DNA of 64,000 nucleotides from a bacterium (GCA_029990205.1 JAPEKQ010000001.1:214226-278225), one strand, 5' to 3'; positions 1 through 9,416 are shown, numbered from the stretch's first letter. The notes: generated by a model not told the origin, from the sequence alone. A program made the numbers and translations.

Positions 1-8
1 CCTTTGAA

Positions 9-15
9 CTCTCCT
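9..15 (-). promoter_or_regulatory. Ribosome binding site of a gene starting beyond the left edge
   Basis: On the minus strand, downstream of the nuoF stop, there is an AGGAGAG motif eight bases from the window edge. That is the usual spacing to a start codon, so the next gene of the operon probably begins immediately outside the window. By analogy with other NuoE/NuoF-type modules it could be a hydrogenase, a formate dehydrogenase or a NuoG-like subunit, but nothing in the window shows which. Confidence 0.4.
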
Positions 16-62
16 GGAAGCCGGTTCCCGCGGGATCCGTTACACGAACCCCATCGAAGAAG

Positions 63-1850
63 CTAGCGGACCGTCACGGCGTCAAACTTGCACGCCTGTC
101 TGCAGGCGTCGCACTTGGTACAGAGATCCTGATCGATCGTGTGCGCTTCCTTGCGCTCCCCGGTGATGGCGCCGACCGGACACTTCTTCGCGCAGACCGT
201 GCACCCGATGCACTTGTCGGGATCGATATCGTAGGTGATGAGCGCCTTGCACGACAGCGCCGGACACCGCTTCTCGTTGATGTGCGCCTCGTACTCGTCC
301 CGGAAGTACTTGATGGTCGTCAGCACCGGGTTCGGAGCCGACTGTCCGAGACCGCAGAGCGATGAGCTGATGATCTTCTCACCGAGCTCCTCGAGCAGTT
401 CGATGTCGCCCTCGCGCCCCTCGCCCGCGGTGATGCGTTCGAGGATCTCGAGCATCCGCTTCGTTCCGACGCGGCAGAACGTGCACTTGCCGCAGCTCTC
501 GTCCTGCGTGAAGTGGAGGAAGAACCGGGCGATGTCGACCATGCAGGTCGAGTCGTCCATGACGACCATGCCGCCCGACCCCATGATGGCGCCCGTCTTC
601 GTGATCGACTCGTAATCGATGGGAATGTCCATGAACTCGACCGGCACACAACCGCCGGACGGACCACCGAGCTGGACGGCCTTGAACGAACGTCCCTCGG
701 GGACGCCGCCGCCGACCTCGTCGATGACCTGCCGGATCGTCAGTCCCATCGGGACCTCGACGAGTCCGCCGCGCGTGATCTTGCCGGCCAGCGCGAAGAC
801 CTTGGTTCCCTTGCTCGATTCGGTGCCGTACGCGGCGTAGGCGGCCGCGCCGTTGCTGATGATCCACGGGATGTTCGCATAGGTCTCAACGTTGTTGTTG
901 TTCGTAGGCTTCGCCCAGAGCCCCTTGACCGCCGGGTACGGCGGGCGGAGCCGCGGCATCCCTCGCTGTCCCTCGATCGACGCGATCAGGGCCGTCTCCT
1001 CACCACACACGAACGCGCCGGCGCCCTCCTTGATGTGCACCTTGAAGGAGAAGCCGGAACCGAGGATGTTCTCCCCAACGAAACCGCGCTCGGTGGCGTC
1101 CTCGATGGCGATCCTCAGACGCTTGATGGCGAGCGGGTACTCGGCGCGGACGTAGAAGTAACCTTCCTGTGCGCCGATGGTGTACGCTGCGATCGCGAGT
1201 CCCTCGAGGACGCTGTGCGGATCACCCTCGAGGATGCTCCGGTCCATGAACGCGCCCGGGTCGCCCTCGTCGGCATTGACAATGACGTACTTCATCTCCC
1301 CCGGCGCCTTCTTGGCAAGATCCCACTTGATCCCCGTCGGGAATCCCGCACCCCCGCGGCCGCGGAGACCGGACGCCTTGAGCTCTTCGATGACGTCGTC
1401 CGGCGACATCTCCTTGATGACCTTCGTCAGAGCCTCGTAGCCTCCGGCGTCGATGTACTCGTCGATCGACTCCGGATCGATGACGCCCGCGTTGCGAAGC
1501 ACGAGACGGACCTGCTGGTCGTAGTACGTCTCATCGGGGAGCTCTCTGCCTTCCGCGCGAACCAGCCACTCGTCGACCGGCTTCCCGCCGACGACGTGCT
1601 CCTCCACGACCCGTCCCACCCTGTCCGCAGTCAGTTCTCCGTATGTGTACTTCGCGCCCCCGCTGGTCACAACATCGACGATCGGCTCCCGATAGCACAT
1701 GCCGACACACCCGGTGCGCCGGAGACGGGCGTCGACACCCTTCTCCTTGAACTCTCGCTGGAACGCGCTGAAGACGTCGGCCGCTCCGGCGGCAATGCCG
1801 CAGCTCGAGAGCCCGACGGTGACCTCAACGGTCGCGCCTGTCTTCGCCAT
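63..1850 (-). CDS. NADH-binding NuoF/HndC/HydB-type flavoprotein with C-terminal ferredoxin domain
   Basis: 595-residue subunit that binds FMN and NAD(H) and passes electrons to iron-sulfur centres in the cytoplasm. Visible in order: an N-terminal thioredoxin-like iron-sulfur region (TGCVGMC), the FMN-site motif GRGGAGFPTG, the NADH-site motif GAGAFVCGEETA, the CGKCTFC...C 4Fe-4S ligand set of NuoF, and a C-terminal pair of 4Fe-4S motifs (CIGCTVCAKKCP and CTKCDACRQAC). The two end domains are absent from plain respiratory NuoF and are typical of HndC/HydB in NAD(P)-linked hydrogenases and formate dehydrogenases. The start is the second of two adjacent ATGs, seven bases after GGAG. It is the last complete gene of the operon; the partner subunit must lie left of the window, so the electron acceptor is unknown. 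Confidence 0.9.
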   Translation of the reverse strand: MAKTGATVEVTVGLSSCGIAAGAADVFSAFQREFKEKGVDARLRRTGCVGMCYREPIVDVVTSGGAKYTYGELTADRVGRVVEEHVVGGKPVDEWLVRAEGRELPDETYYDQQVRLVLRNAGVIDPESIDEYIDAGGYEALTKVIKEMSPDDVIEELKASGLRGRGGAGFPTGIKWDLAKKAPGEMKYVIVNADEGDPGAFMDRSILEGDPHSVLEGLAIAAYTIGAQEGYFYVRAEYPLAIKRLRIAIEDATERGFVGENILGSGFSFKVHIKEGAGAFVCGEETALIASIEGQRGMPRLRPPYPAVKGLWAKPTNNNNVETYANIPWIISNGAAAYAAYGTESSKGTKVFALAGKITRGGLVEVPMGLTIRQVIDEVGGGVPEGRSFKAVQLGGPSGGCVPVEFMDIPIDYESITKTGAIMGSGGMVVMDDSTCMVDIARFFLHFTQDESCGKCTFCRVGTKRMLEILERITAGEGREGDIELLEELGEKIISSSLCGLGQSAPNPVLTTIKYFRDEYEAHINEKRCPALSCKALITYDIDPDKCIGCTVCAKKCPVGAITGERKEAHTIDQDLCTKCDACRQACKFDAVTVR

Positions 1851-1922
1851 CATCTCTCTCCGATGAGTCGTGTGTTTCGCGAAGCAATGCCGGCCGGGCA
1901 CCTTCCCGCCGGCGCCGTCCGC

Positions 1923-2414
1923 CTAGTCGCCGTACTCCCTGACGATCTTGCGCGCCTCATCCGGCGTCAGCCGGCCGTACGTGTTGTCCTCGATCATGAT
2001 GACGGGCGCCAGACTGCAGCAGCCAAGGCAGGCGACCGACTCGACCGTGAACTTCCCGTCCTCGGTCGTCGCCCCATCGGCCACGCCGAGCTCGTCGCAG
2101 AGCGCATCCGTGATCGCTCCCGCGCCCTGAACGTGGCACGCTGTCCCGTGGCAGACCTTGACGACGTACTTGCCGACGGGCGCCATTCTGAACTGGGCGT
2201 AGAAGCTGGCGACGCCGAAGATCTGAGCCGGCGGAACACCGAGCCGCTCACCGATACGCTTCATGACCTCGGGCGGCAGGTACCCGACGCGTTCCTGGAC
2301 CTGCTGGAGCACCGGAATGACGCTCCCGCGCCTGCCCGCGTACTTCGCGGCGACCTCGTCGGCCACCTCGAGGTACTCCGCCATTCTCTCGTCCTGAGCC
2401 ACCATGTTCTCCAT
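1923..2414 (-). CDS. NuoE-type [2Fe-2S] thioredoxin-like subunit
   Basis: 163-residue 24-kDa-type subunit that carries one [2Fe-2S] cluster and works with the NuoF-like flavoprotein encoded just downstream. The fold has an N-terminal helical part followed by the ferredoxin core with ligand cysteines in CHGTACH and CLGCCSLAP, which is the C-x4-C ... C-x3-C pattern of the family. The ATG at 2414 is chosen because GGAGG lies just upstream; an in-frame start about ten codons earlier has no better site. Together with the following gene it forms a NuoEF/HydCB pair without the rest of complex I. Confidence 0.9.
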   Translation of the reverse strand: MENMVAQDERMAEYLEVADEVAAKYAGRRGSVIPVLQQVQERVGYLPPEVMKRIGERLGVPPAQIFGVASFYAQFRMAPVGKYVVKVCHGTACHVQGAGAITDALCDELGVADGATTEDGKFTVESVACLGCCSLAPVIMIEDNTYGRLTPDEARKIVREYGD

Positions 2415-2445
2415 CGCTCCTCCGAGCTCCCCCGGTCCGGGCAAG

Positions 2446-2868
2446 CTATCCGGCTATCGTCCTCGGGCAGTCGCCGAAGTGGATCGCAGACTCATGCATC
2501 ACCCGCTCGGGAGAATCCGAAGCGTGCACCGCGTTCTGCGTGAGGCTCTTTCCGTATGTCGCTCTGATCGTCCCCGGCTCCGCCTTCTCCGGATCGGTCG
2601 CGCCGATGAAAGCGCGGAGCGCCGGCACCGCGTCGGGCGCCTCGAGCAGTACGCCAACGGTCATCCCGGACGTGACGAACTCGAGAAGCGTGTCGAAGAA
2701 CGGCTTGCCGACGTGGACGTCATAGAAGATGTGGGCCTCGTCGCTGGTGAGCCGGCGAGACGCGAGACCGACGATGCGGAATCCGCCCTTCTCGAGCTCC
2801 GCCAGTATGGGACCGGTGAGTCCCTCGCTCACGGCGCGCGGCTTGACCATCAGGAATGTTCTGTCCAT
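2446..2868 (-). CDS. ndk: Nucleoside diphosphate kinase
   Basis: 140-residue enzyme that moves the gamma phosphate between nucleoside triphosphates and diphosphates through a phosphohistidine. The catalytic motif NAVHASDS is present with His at about residue 115, and the length is the family norm. The ATG overlaps the TGA of korC (ATGA), so translation is probably coupled. Its place between the 2-oxoglutarate oxidoreductase and the Nuo-type pair, in the same operon as sucCD, fits exchange between the GTP or ATP made by succinyl-CoA synthetase and the rest of the pool. Confidence 0.95.
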   Translation of the reverse strand: MDRTFLMVKPRAVSEGLTGPILAELEKGGFRIVGLASRRLTSDEAHIFYDVHVGKPFFDTLLEFVTSGMTVGVLLEAPDAVPALRAFIGATDPEKAEPGTIRATYGKSLTQNAVHASDSPERVMHESAIHFGDCPRTIAG

Positions 2869-3428
2869 CAGTTGGTCTTCTCCCTTGCATTCATTGCTGC
2901 CTCGCGCCCGACATCGAGCGCCTTCTGATTGAGCTCTTCGGTGCCCTCCGGCACCCGGGCCATGACCGCCTTCGACAGACTGTCCCAATCGACGACGCCC
3001 GTCAGTTCCGCGATGGCCCCGAGAGCTACGACGTTGGCGAACAGCATCCTCCCGCAATGCTCGACCGCGAGCATCGTGAACGGGATCTGGATGGCTCCAT
3101 CGCGCTCAACCGTCTCCACAAGGTAGGAGTCGACGATCATCAGCCCGCCGTCCTTGAGAGAATCGGCGTACTCGTCGGCCGCCACCTGCGTCATCGCCAG
3201 AAGAACGTCGACCTTCGTGGCCTTCGGGTAGTCGATCTCCTCCGTGGAGATCACGACATCGGTCTTGCTCTTGCCGCCGCGAGCTTCCGGTCCGTAGCTC
3301 TGCGTCTGCACCGTGTTCTTGCCGTCGTAGACGGACGCCGCCTCCGCCAGGAGCTTCCCACCCAACATCAGCCCCTGACCACCGGACCCCGAGAGGCGAA
3401 CCTCGAACCTGCCACCATTCTTCGTCAC
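2868..3428 (-). CDS. korC: 2-oxoacid:ferredoxin oxidoreductase gamma subunit
   Basis: 186-residue gamma subunit of a four-subunit 2-oxoacid:ferredoxin oxidoreductase, here most likely for 2-oxoglutarate. It begins with the family motif RLSGSGGQGLMLGG and carries the downstream QSYGPEARGG signature that helps form the CoA site. The start is a GTG at 3428 preceded by GAGGG. It lies 68 bases after korB and overlaps ndk by four bases. Substrate assignment rests on the co-encoded sucCD rather than on this subunit. Confidence 0.9.
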   Translation of the reverse strand: MTKNGGRFEVRLSGSGGQGLMLGGKLLAEAASVYDGKNTVQTQSYGPEARGGKSKTDVVISTEEIDYPKATKVDVLLAMTQVAADEYADSLKDGGLMIVDSYLVETVERDGAIQIPFTMLAVEHCGRMLFANVVALGAIAELTGVVDWDSLSKAVMARVPEGTEELNQKALDVGREAAMNAREKTN

Positions 3429-3496
3429 GTGCGCACCCTCGCTGCTGGACCGCCTCGAGCCCTCGAGCCCCGAGGCAGCCGCTATGCCGACAGACG

Positions 3497-4402
3497 CTAA
3501 CCGACCGCCTTGAGTCGGTCTCCGAGTCGCTCATATCGCTCGACGGTCTCCCGCAGCTGAGTGGCCACGGTCGTCGAGTCACTCGTCAGACGCTCCGCGA
3601 GGTTGTCGTACACCTCGATGAATTCCGGCATGTAGTTCTCCACGAACACGCCGCGGGTGAACTTGCCCTCGAGCTCCTCCGGGGACATCCTCTCGGCCTC
3701 TCTCAGAGTGACCGAACTCTCCTTCATCCACCGGAACATGTCCACGGGCGACTTGTACTTGTTCAGTCGTCCGTAGCTCGTGTAGCAGTTGCTCATCACC
3801 TCGACAACCGAGAAACCGCGATGCCTGATCGCCTGCTCGAGCATCTTGTCGAGCTCACGGACGTGATAGACGGACGTCCGGGCCACGAACGAGGCGCCCG
3901 CGCCGGCGGCCAGCGCCGATGCGTCGAACTCGTGCTCGACGTTTCCGTACGGCGCCGTCGTTCCGCGCTTCCCGTGCGGGGTCGTCGGCGAGTACTGCCC
4001 TCCGGTCATGCCGTAGATACAGTTATTCGCGACGATCGCGGTGATGTCGATATTGCGGCGGCACGCGTGAATGAAATGGTTGCCGCCGATCGCCAGCGCG
4101 TCGCCGTCACCCATCGCCGTGATGACGGTGAGCTTCGGATTGGCGAGTTTGACCCCCGTGGCGAACGCGAGCGCCCGCCCGTGCGTCGTGTGCAGCGTGT
4201 TCGAGTCGACGTAGGTCGGCATGCGACCGGTGCACCCGATACCGGATACGGTCGCGATGTCGTTCTTCGGGATCTCCATCTTCGAGATGACCCGAAGAAG
4301 ACTGCTCATGATGACGCCGAGGCCACAACCTCCACACCAGACCGTCGGCAGCTTCTTGTGCGGCTTGAGATACGTCCGCGCTGTCTCTATCGCCTGGCTC
4401 AT
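3497..4402 (-). CDS. korB: 2-oxoacid:ferredoxin oxidoreductase beta subunit (TPP-binding)
   Basis: 301-residue thiamine-diphosphate-binding subunit. The TPP/Mg signature begins at GDGDALAIGGNH and continues to NNCIYGMTGGQ, and the early WCGGCGLG motif carries cysteines used by this family for a 4Fe-4S cluster. With KorA it decarboxylates a 2-oxoacid, passes the acyl group to CoA and reduces ferredoxin in the cytoplasm. The ATG overlaps the korA stop as ATGA. The length and the lack of a fused ferredoxin fit the KorABCD arrangement. Confidence 0.93.
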   Translation of the reverse strand: MSQAIETARTYLKPHKKLPTVWCGGCGLGVIMSSLLRVISKMEIPKNDIATVSGIGCTGRMPTYVDSNTLHTTHGRALAFATGVKLANPKLTVITAMGDGDALAIGGNHFIHACRRNIDITAIVANNCIYGMTGGQYSPTTPHGKRGTTAPYGNVEHEFDASALAAGAGASFVARTSVYHVRELDKMLEQAIRHRGFSVVEVMSNCYTSYGRLNKYKSPVDMFRWMKESSVTLREAERMSPEELEGKFTRGVFVENYMPEFIEVYDNLAERLTSDSTTVATQLRETVERYERLGDRLKAVG

Positions 4403-5550
4403 GCGCTCAGTTCCTCCGTCACGAAGTCGGTGATCTGATCGGGCGTGAACAGCCTGCCGTCAACGCGGCCGAGCCGCCTGACCGGCACGCCGCCGCCGAT
4501 GGTCCGTTCGACCTCGAGCACGAGCTGTCCCATGTTCATCTCCGGAACGACGATCCCGCGGAGCTGCGGTGCGAGTTCGTGAAGTCGCTTGCCCGAGAAC
4601 GGCCAGATGGTCTTGACCCTCAGAAGCCCCGCCTTGATGCCCTGCTCCCGCAACTGCCGCACCGATGCCTTCGCGACACGCGCGGTCGAACCGTACGCGA
4701 AGAGAAGCACATCGCAGTCGTCCGTCATGAACTCATCGTTCATGGCGAGTTCGTCGGCGCGCGATTCGATCTTGTCGACGATCCAGTGGATCTTCTGGTC
4801 GACCTCGTCCGGCACCATCGTCGGGAACCCGTGCTTGTCGTGCGTCAGGCCCGTGACGTGGAAACGGTGCGGACCGCCGAAGTGCCCGAGCGGAGCCACC
4901 GTATCACCCTCGCACGCGGCCGGACAGTAGTCGTCCAGGTCCGCGCCCGGCGTTCCGCGGCTCTCGCAGTGGTACGACCCGGGAGGCGGCAGCGTGACGC
5001 TCTCGCGCATGTGCCCTATGACCTCGTCGAGCAGGAGCACGGTCGGCGTCCGGTACTTCTCAGCGAGACTGACACAGCAGACCGTCAGCTCGATGCACTC
5101 GAGCACGGTCGACGGAGCCAGCGCGATAATCGCGTGATCGCCGTGCGTTCCCCAGCGTGTCTGCATGACGTCCGCCTGTGCCGGCTGCGTCGGCAGACCG
5201 GTGGAGGGACCGGCGCGCATCACGTTGACGACGACGCACGGGATCTCGGCGAGACACGCGAGGCCCAGATTCTCCTGCATGAGCGAGAAGCCGGGACCGC
5301 TCGTCGCCGTCATCGACCGCGAACCCGCGATCGACGCGCCGATGATCGCCGCGATCGACGCGATCTCATCTTCCATCTGGATGAACCTGCCGCCGATCAG
5401 AGGCAGATGCCGCGCCATGAACTCGGCAACCTCTGAGGACGGGGTGATCGGATAGCCCGCGAAAAAGTTCACGCCGGCCGCGACCGCGCCGATGGCGCAC
5501 GCCTCGTTGCCCTGAAGGACCTTGATGTCCTTGTTCCGTTTGGCGGACAT
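4399..5550 (-). CDS. korA: 2-oxoacid:ferredoxin oxidoreductase alpha subunit
   Basis: 383-residue alpha subunit of the Kor complex. The start at 5550 (MSAKRNKDIKVLQGNEA) lies two bases after the stop of the delta subunit and after a G-rich stretch; the frame stays open far upstream but that part overlaps korD and does not resemble the family. The GNEACAIGAVAAG start and the FAGYPITPSSEVAE motif are typical of the pyrimidine domain of KorA, and a Rossmann-like domain follows (LLFAYGSTARVAK). Tightly coupled on both sides to korD and korB. Confidence 0.93.
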   Translation of the reverse strand: MSAKRNKDIKVLQGNEACAIGAVAAGVNFFAGYPITPSSEVAEFMARHLPLIGGRFIQMEDEIASIAAIIGASIAGSRSMTATSGPGFSLMQENLGLACLAEIPCVVVNVMRAGPSTGLPTQPAQADVMQTRWGTHGDHAIIALAPSTVLECIELTVCCVSLAEKYRTPTVLLLDEVIGHMRESVTLPPPGSYHCESRGTPGADLDDYCPAACEGDTVAPLGHFGGPHRFHVTGLTHDKHGFPTMVPDEVDQKIHWIVDKIESRADELAMNDEFMTDDCDVLLFAYGSTARVAKASVRQLREQGIKAGLLRVKTIWPFSGKRLHELAPQLRGIVVPEMNMGQLVLEVERTIGGGVPVRRLGRVDGRLFTPDQITDFVTEELSA

Positions 5551-5551
5551 G

Positions 5552-5863
5552 TCAGGATCCCCCCCCGCCGCTGGCGCCGCCGGAAGTCTCGGCGGTCTTC
5601 TTCCTGCGTTCCTTGTGGACCGTGATCGCCATGTCGGGACAGAGCATCTCGCAGAGATAGCACGCGACGCACTTGTCCGGATGCGACACAACGGGGCGAC
5701 CGGTGCGGTCCGACGTGAACACACCCGTCGGACAGAACTCGTAGCAGAGTCCGCAGCCCTTGCACCATGCGTCATAGACGAAGACCTCCCTCTCGGGATG
5801 CTCATCTCGAGAGGGATACTCCCAGACTCTGCGCGGTGCGGCATTCGCCGCGTTCTTCTCCAT
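5552..5863 (-). CDS. korD: 2-oxoacid:ferredoxin oxidoreductase delta subunit (2x4Fe-4S ferredoxin)
   Basis: 103-residue small ferredoxin subunit with two 4Fe-4S motifs, CKGCGLCYEFCP and CVACYLCEMLCP. It takes electrons from the TPP-bound intermediate and passes them to free ferredoxin. The ATG at 5863 is four codons into the open frame and follows GGGAGG. Its upstream neighbour sucD ends one base away. The C-terminus is rich in glycine and serine, with no assigned role. Confidence 0.92.
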   Translation of the reverse strand: MEKNAANAAPRRVWEYPSRDEHPEREVFVYDAWCKGCGLCYEFCPTGVFTSDRTGRPVVSHPDKCVACYLCEMLCPDMAITVHKERRKKTAETSGGASGGGGS

Positions 5864-5864
5864 G

Positions 5865-6737
5865 CTACCTCCCAAGCGTCGCCCGGAGGAGTCCGGGGAT
5901 CTCGCTCGGCCGGTCCGCGACCGGTACGCCTGCGTCCGATAGCGCCTCTATCTTATCTTCGGCCGTCCCCTTACCGCCCGCGATGATGGCACCCGCGTGA
6001 CCCATCCTGCGTCCCGGGGGCGCCGTCCGCCCGGCAATGAAACCGACGACCGGCTTGCTCATGTGCTCCTTGATGAACTTCGCCGCCTGCTCCTCATCGG
6101 TCCCGCCGATCTCTCCGATGAGCACGACGGCAGTCGTTCCCTCGTCCTTCTCGAACGCCTCGAGCGTGTCGATGAACGTCGTCCCGATGATCGGATCTCC
6201 CCCGATACCGATGACGGTCGATTGCCCGATGCCGCCGCGCCTGAGACTGTCGACGACCTCGTAGGTGAGCGTGCCGCTCCGCGACACGACGCCGACCTTC
6301 CCTCGCGTGTGGATGGCCCCCGGCATGATCCCGAGCTTCGCCTTCCCGGGGCTGATGAGACCCGGACAGTTCGGCCCGAGCAGCCGCACACCGAGCTGCT
6401 TCGTTCGCTGGTAGAGGCGCATCGCGTCGAGCGTCGGAACACCCTCCGTGATGACGACGACCAGTTCAACTCCGCTCTCCGCGGCTTCGATCGCCGCGTC
6501 GGCGGCGAACTTCGCAGGGACGAACACGATCGTCGCGTTGGCGCCCGTCTCGCTGACCGCCTCGTGGACCGTATTGAAGACCGGAACACCACCGCGGGTC
6601 TGCCCGCCCTTGCCGGGCGTGACGCCCGACACGACGTGCGTCCCGTACTCGATCATCGCTCCCGTGTGGAACGAGCCGTCACGACCCGTGATCCCCTGGA
6701 CGCAGACGCGCGTTCTCTCATCTATGTAGATGCTCAC
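5865..6737 (-). CDS. sucD: Succinate-CoA ligase (ADP/GDP-forming) alpha subunit
   Basis: 290-residue alpha subunit of succinyl-CoA synthetase. It contains the CoA-binding Rossmann domain ([13 protein letters not shown]), the [10 protein letters not shown] and GIGGDP motifs, and the active phosphohistidine in [12 protein letters not shown], His at about residue 247. The start is a GTG overlapping the sucC stop as GTGA. With SucC it converts succinyl-CoA, the product of Kor, to succinate while forming a nucleoside triphosphate, or runs in reverse in a reductive cycle. Confidence 0.95.
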   Translation of the reverse strand: MSIYIDERTRVCVQGITGRDGSFHTGAMIEYGTHVVSGVTPGKGGQTRGGVPVFNTVHEAVSETGANATIVFVPAKFAADAAIEAAESGVELVVVITEGVPTLDAMRLYQRTKQLGVRLLGPNCPGLISPGKAKLGIMPGAIHTRGKVGVVSRSGTLTYEVVDSLRRGGIGQSTVIGIGGDPIIGTTFIDTLEAFEKDEGTTAVVLIGEIGGTDEEQAAKFIKEHMSKPVVGFIAGRTAPPGRRMGHAGAIIAGGKGTAEDKIEALSDAGVPVADRPSEIPGLLRATLGR

Positions 6738-7873
6738 GCCTGCCCCCTCGCCATGGCGACCGCCTTCTCGACGACCTCATCCATAGTCTGCGCAGACTCC
6801 ATGCCGTGCTCGGCGAGGATCTGTCTCGCGCGGGTCTCATTCGTTCCCGTCAGTCTCACGACGAGCGGAAGCGAGAGCGGCCGCGCTTCGAGCGCCTCGA
6901 TGAGTCCCTCGGCGACGTCGTCGCACCGCGTGATGCCGCCGAAGATGTTCAGGAGAATGACCCGGACGTTCGGGTCGCTGGTGATGATATCGAAGGCCGT
7001 CATGACCTTCTCGGGGCTCGAACTCCCCCCGATGTCGAGGAAGTTCGCCGGCTCGCCGCCGTAGAACTTGATGAGGTCCATCGTGGTCATCGCGAGCCCG
7101 GCGCCGTTGACGACGCACCCGACGTTGCCGTCGAGCTTCACGAACGACAGACCCATCTCGCGCGCCTTCCGGAGCTCGTCCGACTCGTCGGCGGAATCAC
7201 GCATCGCCGCGATCTCGGGGTGACGGAAGAGCGCGTTGTCGTCGATGTTCATCTTGGCGTCGACCGCCCAGACCTTTCCGTCCGGCGAGACGACCAGCGG
7301 GTTGATCTCGGCCAGCGACGCATCGCTCGCGACGAATGCGTTGTAGAGCTTCGTGACGACGGGCGCGACCTGCCCGACGACTTCGACCCGATCGTCGAGG
7401 TGCGCGGCGAGCTGTGCCGCCTGCGACACCGTGAGACCCTGCACCGGGTCGATCGGCAGCTTGAAGATCTTCTCGGGAGTCTCGGCCGCGACGGACTCGA
7501 TGTCGACGCCGCCCTCCGAGCTCACCATGAAGACCGGCCCCTTGGTGGCCCGGTCAACAACGATGCCGACGTAGTACTCGCGCTCGATGTCGACCGCGTG
7601 GGCGACCATCACCTTGTGGACGGTCAGCCCCTTGATATCCATCCCGAGGATATTCCTCGCGTGCTGCTCGGCTTCCTCGGGCGTATTGGCGAGCTTGACG
7701 CCTCCGGCCTTGCCGCGGCCGCCGACGTGCACCTGCGCCTTCACGACAACCATACCGCCGATCTCCTCGGCAACGCGTCGCGCCTCCGCCGGGTCGGTGA
7801 CGACCTCGAAGCGGGGCACAGGTACGCCGCGTCCACGAAGAATCGTGCGCGCCTGGTACTCGTGGATCTTCAC
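6734..7873 (-). CDS. sucC: Succinate-CoA ligase beta subunit
   Basis: 379-residue beta subunit with an N-terminal ATP-grasp domain ([15 protein letters not shown]) and the C-terminal flavodoxin-like domain containing [11 protein letters not shown]. It determines nucleotide use and supplies the ATP-grasp site of the SucCD heterotetramer. The start is a GTG preceded by GGAGG five bases upstream; the protein begins MKIHEYQAR as is usual for SucC. It lies 27 bases downstream of the cyclic-diphosphoglycerate-synthetase-like gene and overlaps sucD. Confidence 0.95.
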   Translation of the reverse strand: MKIHEYQARTILRGRGVPVPRFEVVTDPAEARRVAEEIGGMVVVKAQVHVGGRGKAGGVKLANTPEEAEQHARNILGMDIKGLTVHKVMVAHAVDIEREYYVGIVVDRATKGPVFMVSSEGGVDIESVAAETPEKIFKLPIDPVQGLTVSQAAQLAAHLDDRVEVVGQVAPVVTKLYNAFVASDASLAEINPLVVSPDGKVWAVDAKMNIDDNALFRHPEIAAMRDSADESDELRKAREMGLSFVKLDGNVGCVVNGAGLAMTTMDLIKFYGGEPANFLDIGGSSSPEKVMTAFDIITSDPNVRVILLNIFGGITRCDDVAEGLIEALEARPLSLPLVVRLTGTNETRARQILAEHGMESAQTMDEVVEKAVAMARGQA

Positions 7874-7900
7874 GCAATCCTCCCGACCCCTCAGTGGGGT

Positions 7901-9211
7901 CTACACGAAGTCCTTGAGCACATCCACGAGCGTGGGGCTGCCCTTCACCCCGAGTTCGTAACGGACGCGAACGCTCGGCTTCTTGATGTCGACGACCTTG
8001 CGGAGATCGATCGGTGTGCCGACGACGACGTAGTCGCAGTCCACAGCATTGATCGTCTTCTCCAGGTCGGCGACCTGCTCATCCGAATACCCCGCCGCCG
8101 GCAGCAGCGTGCCGATGTGCGGGTACTTCTCGTACATTTCCTTGATCTTGCCGGTGGCGTGCTCTCGCGCGTCGACCAGGATGGCTCCTGCGCGCTCCGC
8201 CGCCACGGTACCCGCGCCGATCTTCATCCCGCCGTGCGTGAGCGTCGGGCCGTCCTCGACCACGAGCACACGCTTGCCCTTGAGGTCGACGTCCTCTTCG
8301 AACGTGACGGGCGAATCGGCGTGAATGATCACGGCGTCGGCGTTGAGCTGCTTGATGACGTCGACCATCTCGTCGATCTGGGCCTGCGTCGCGGAATCCT
8401 CCTTGTTGATGATGACCACGTCGGCCATCCGGAGGTTCTGCTCGCCGGGGTAGTACGTCAGACCGTGCGCAGCGCGGTGCGGGTCGGCGACGACGATGTA
8501 GAGGTCGGAAGCGTAGAACGAGGCATCGTTATTGCCCCCGTCCCACAGCACGACGTCGGCCTCCTTCTCGGCCTCCTCGAGGATCTTGCCGTAGTCGACG
8601 CCGGCGAAGACCACGTTGCCGCGGTCGATGTGCGGCTCGTACTCCTCCATCTCCTCGATCGTGCACTTGTGCTTGAGCATGTCGTCGTACTCGCCGAACC
8701 GCTGCCAGATCTGCTTGCTGAGGTCGCCGTACGGCATCGGGTGCCGGATGGCGACGACCTTCTTGCCGGCGCCGAGGAGAATCTCGGCGACCGCGCGCGT
8801 CGTCTGGCTCTTCCCACACCCCGTCCGTGTCGCGCAGATCGAGATGAGCGGTTTGTTCGACTTGACCATCGTCTCGCGCGCGCCGAGGAGCACGAAGTTG
8901 GCCCCACACGCGTTCACGAGCGATGCGGCGTGCATCACGTACTCGTGCGATACGTCGCTGTACGCGAACACGACGTCATCGACGTTGTGCTCTTTGATGA
9001 GCTTCGGAAGATCCTCTTCCGCGAGGATCGGAATTCCATTCGGGTAGAGCTCGCCGGCCAGCACGGTCGGGTACGCGCGACCGTCGATGTCCGGGATCTG
9101 CGTCGCCGTGAACGCGACGACCTCAAACTCCTCGTGACCGCGATAGACAAGATTGAAATTGTGGAAGTCTCTTCCAGCGGCGCCCATGATGATGACTCGT
9201 CGCCTCTCCAT
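7901..9211 (-). CDS. Cyclic 2,3-diphosphoglycerate synthetase-like P-loop protein
   Basis: 436-residue cytoplasmic protein. The N-terminus MERRRVIIMGAAGRDFHNFN is a Rossmann-type start, followed by a P-loop in ATRTGCGKSQTTR and by conserved segments such as VVLWDGGNNDASFY. This architecture matches the bacterial relatives of archaeal cyclic 2,3-diphosphoglycerate synthetase, a family often annotated only as a GTPase. Whether the bacterial proteins make cyclic diphosphoglycerate is not established, so the reaction should be treated as open. The ATG follows GGGAGGATGA. It is the first gene of the energy operon, directly upstream of sucC. Confidence 0.75.
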   Translation of the reverse strand: MERRRVIIMGAAGRDFHNFNLVYRGHEEFEVVAFTATQIPDIDGRAYPTVLAGELYPNGIPILAEEDLPKLIKEHNVDDVVFAYSDVSHEYVMHAASLVNACGANFVLLGARETMVKSNKPLISICATRTGCGKSQTTRAVAEILLGAGKKVVAIRHPMPYGDLSKQIWQRFGEYDDMLKHKCTIEEMEEYEPHIDRGNVVFAGVDYGKILEEAEKEADVVLWDGGNNDASFYASDLYIVVADPHRAAHGLTYYPGEQNLRMADVVIINKEDSATQAQIDEMVDVIKQLNADAVIIHADSPVTFEEDVDLKGKRVLVVEDGPTLTHGGMKIGAGTVAAERAGAILVDAREHATGKIKEMYEKYPHIGTLLPAAGYSDEQVADLEKTINAVDCDYVVVGTPIDLRKVVDIKKPSVRVRYELGVKGSPTLVDVLKDFV

Positions 9212-9221
9212 TCATCCTCCC

Positions 9222-9299
9222 TCAGGTGTTACCGAGGTTCCTTCGTTGCGTCACCACAAGGCCGCGACGCACCCGGCCAATCGCACACGAATCCCCCAT
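9222..9299 (-). other. Possible 25-codon upstream open frame in the energy operon leader
   Basis: Within the roughly 200-base leader between the predicted promoter and the first gene there is an ATG at 9299 with AGGAG eight bases ahead. It encodes 25 codons and stops eleven bases before the ATG of the next gene. The peptide has no recognisable family and is rich in arginine. It could couple ribosome entry to the downstream gene, or be chance. No riboswitch class was recognised in the remainder of this 295-base gap. Confidence 0.2.
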
Positions 9300-9416
9300 C
9301 AGCCTCGCTCCTGGTGGAGCGCACTTGTCTGGGGGATCCAGGTCATCAAAGAGGTCCGCGTGCGCCCGCCATGCATCCGGGAGACGGCTCCGCCGACCAG
9401 CAGCAACAAGACTGCA

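Noticed and set aside
5551..5844. 98-codon N-terminal extension of KorA
   Set aside because: It overlaps korD in another frame, is Arg/Ser-rich and has no similarity to KorA.
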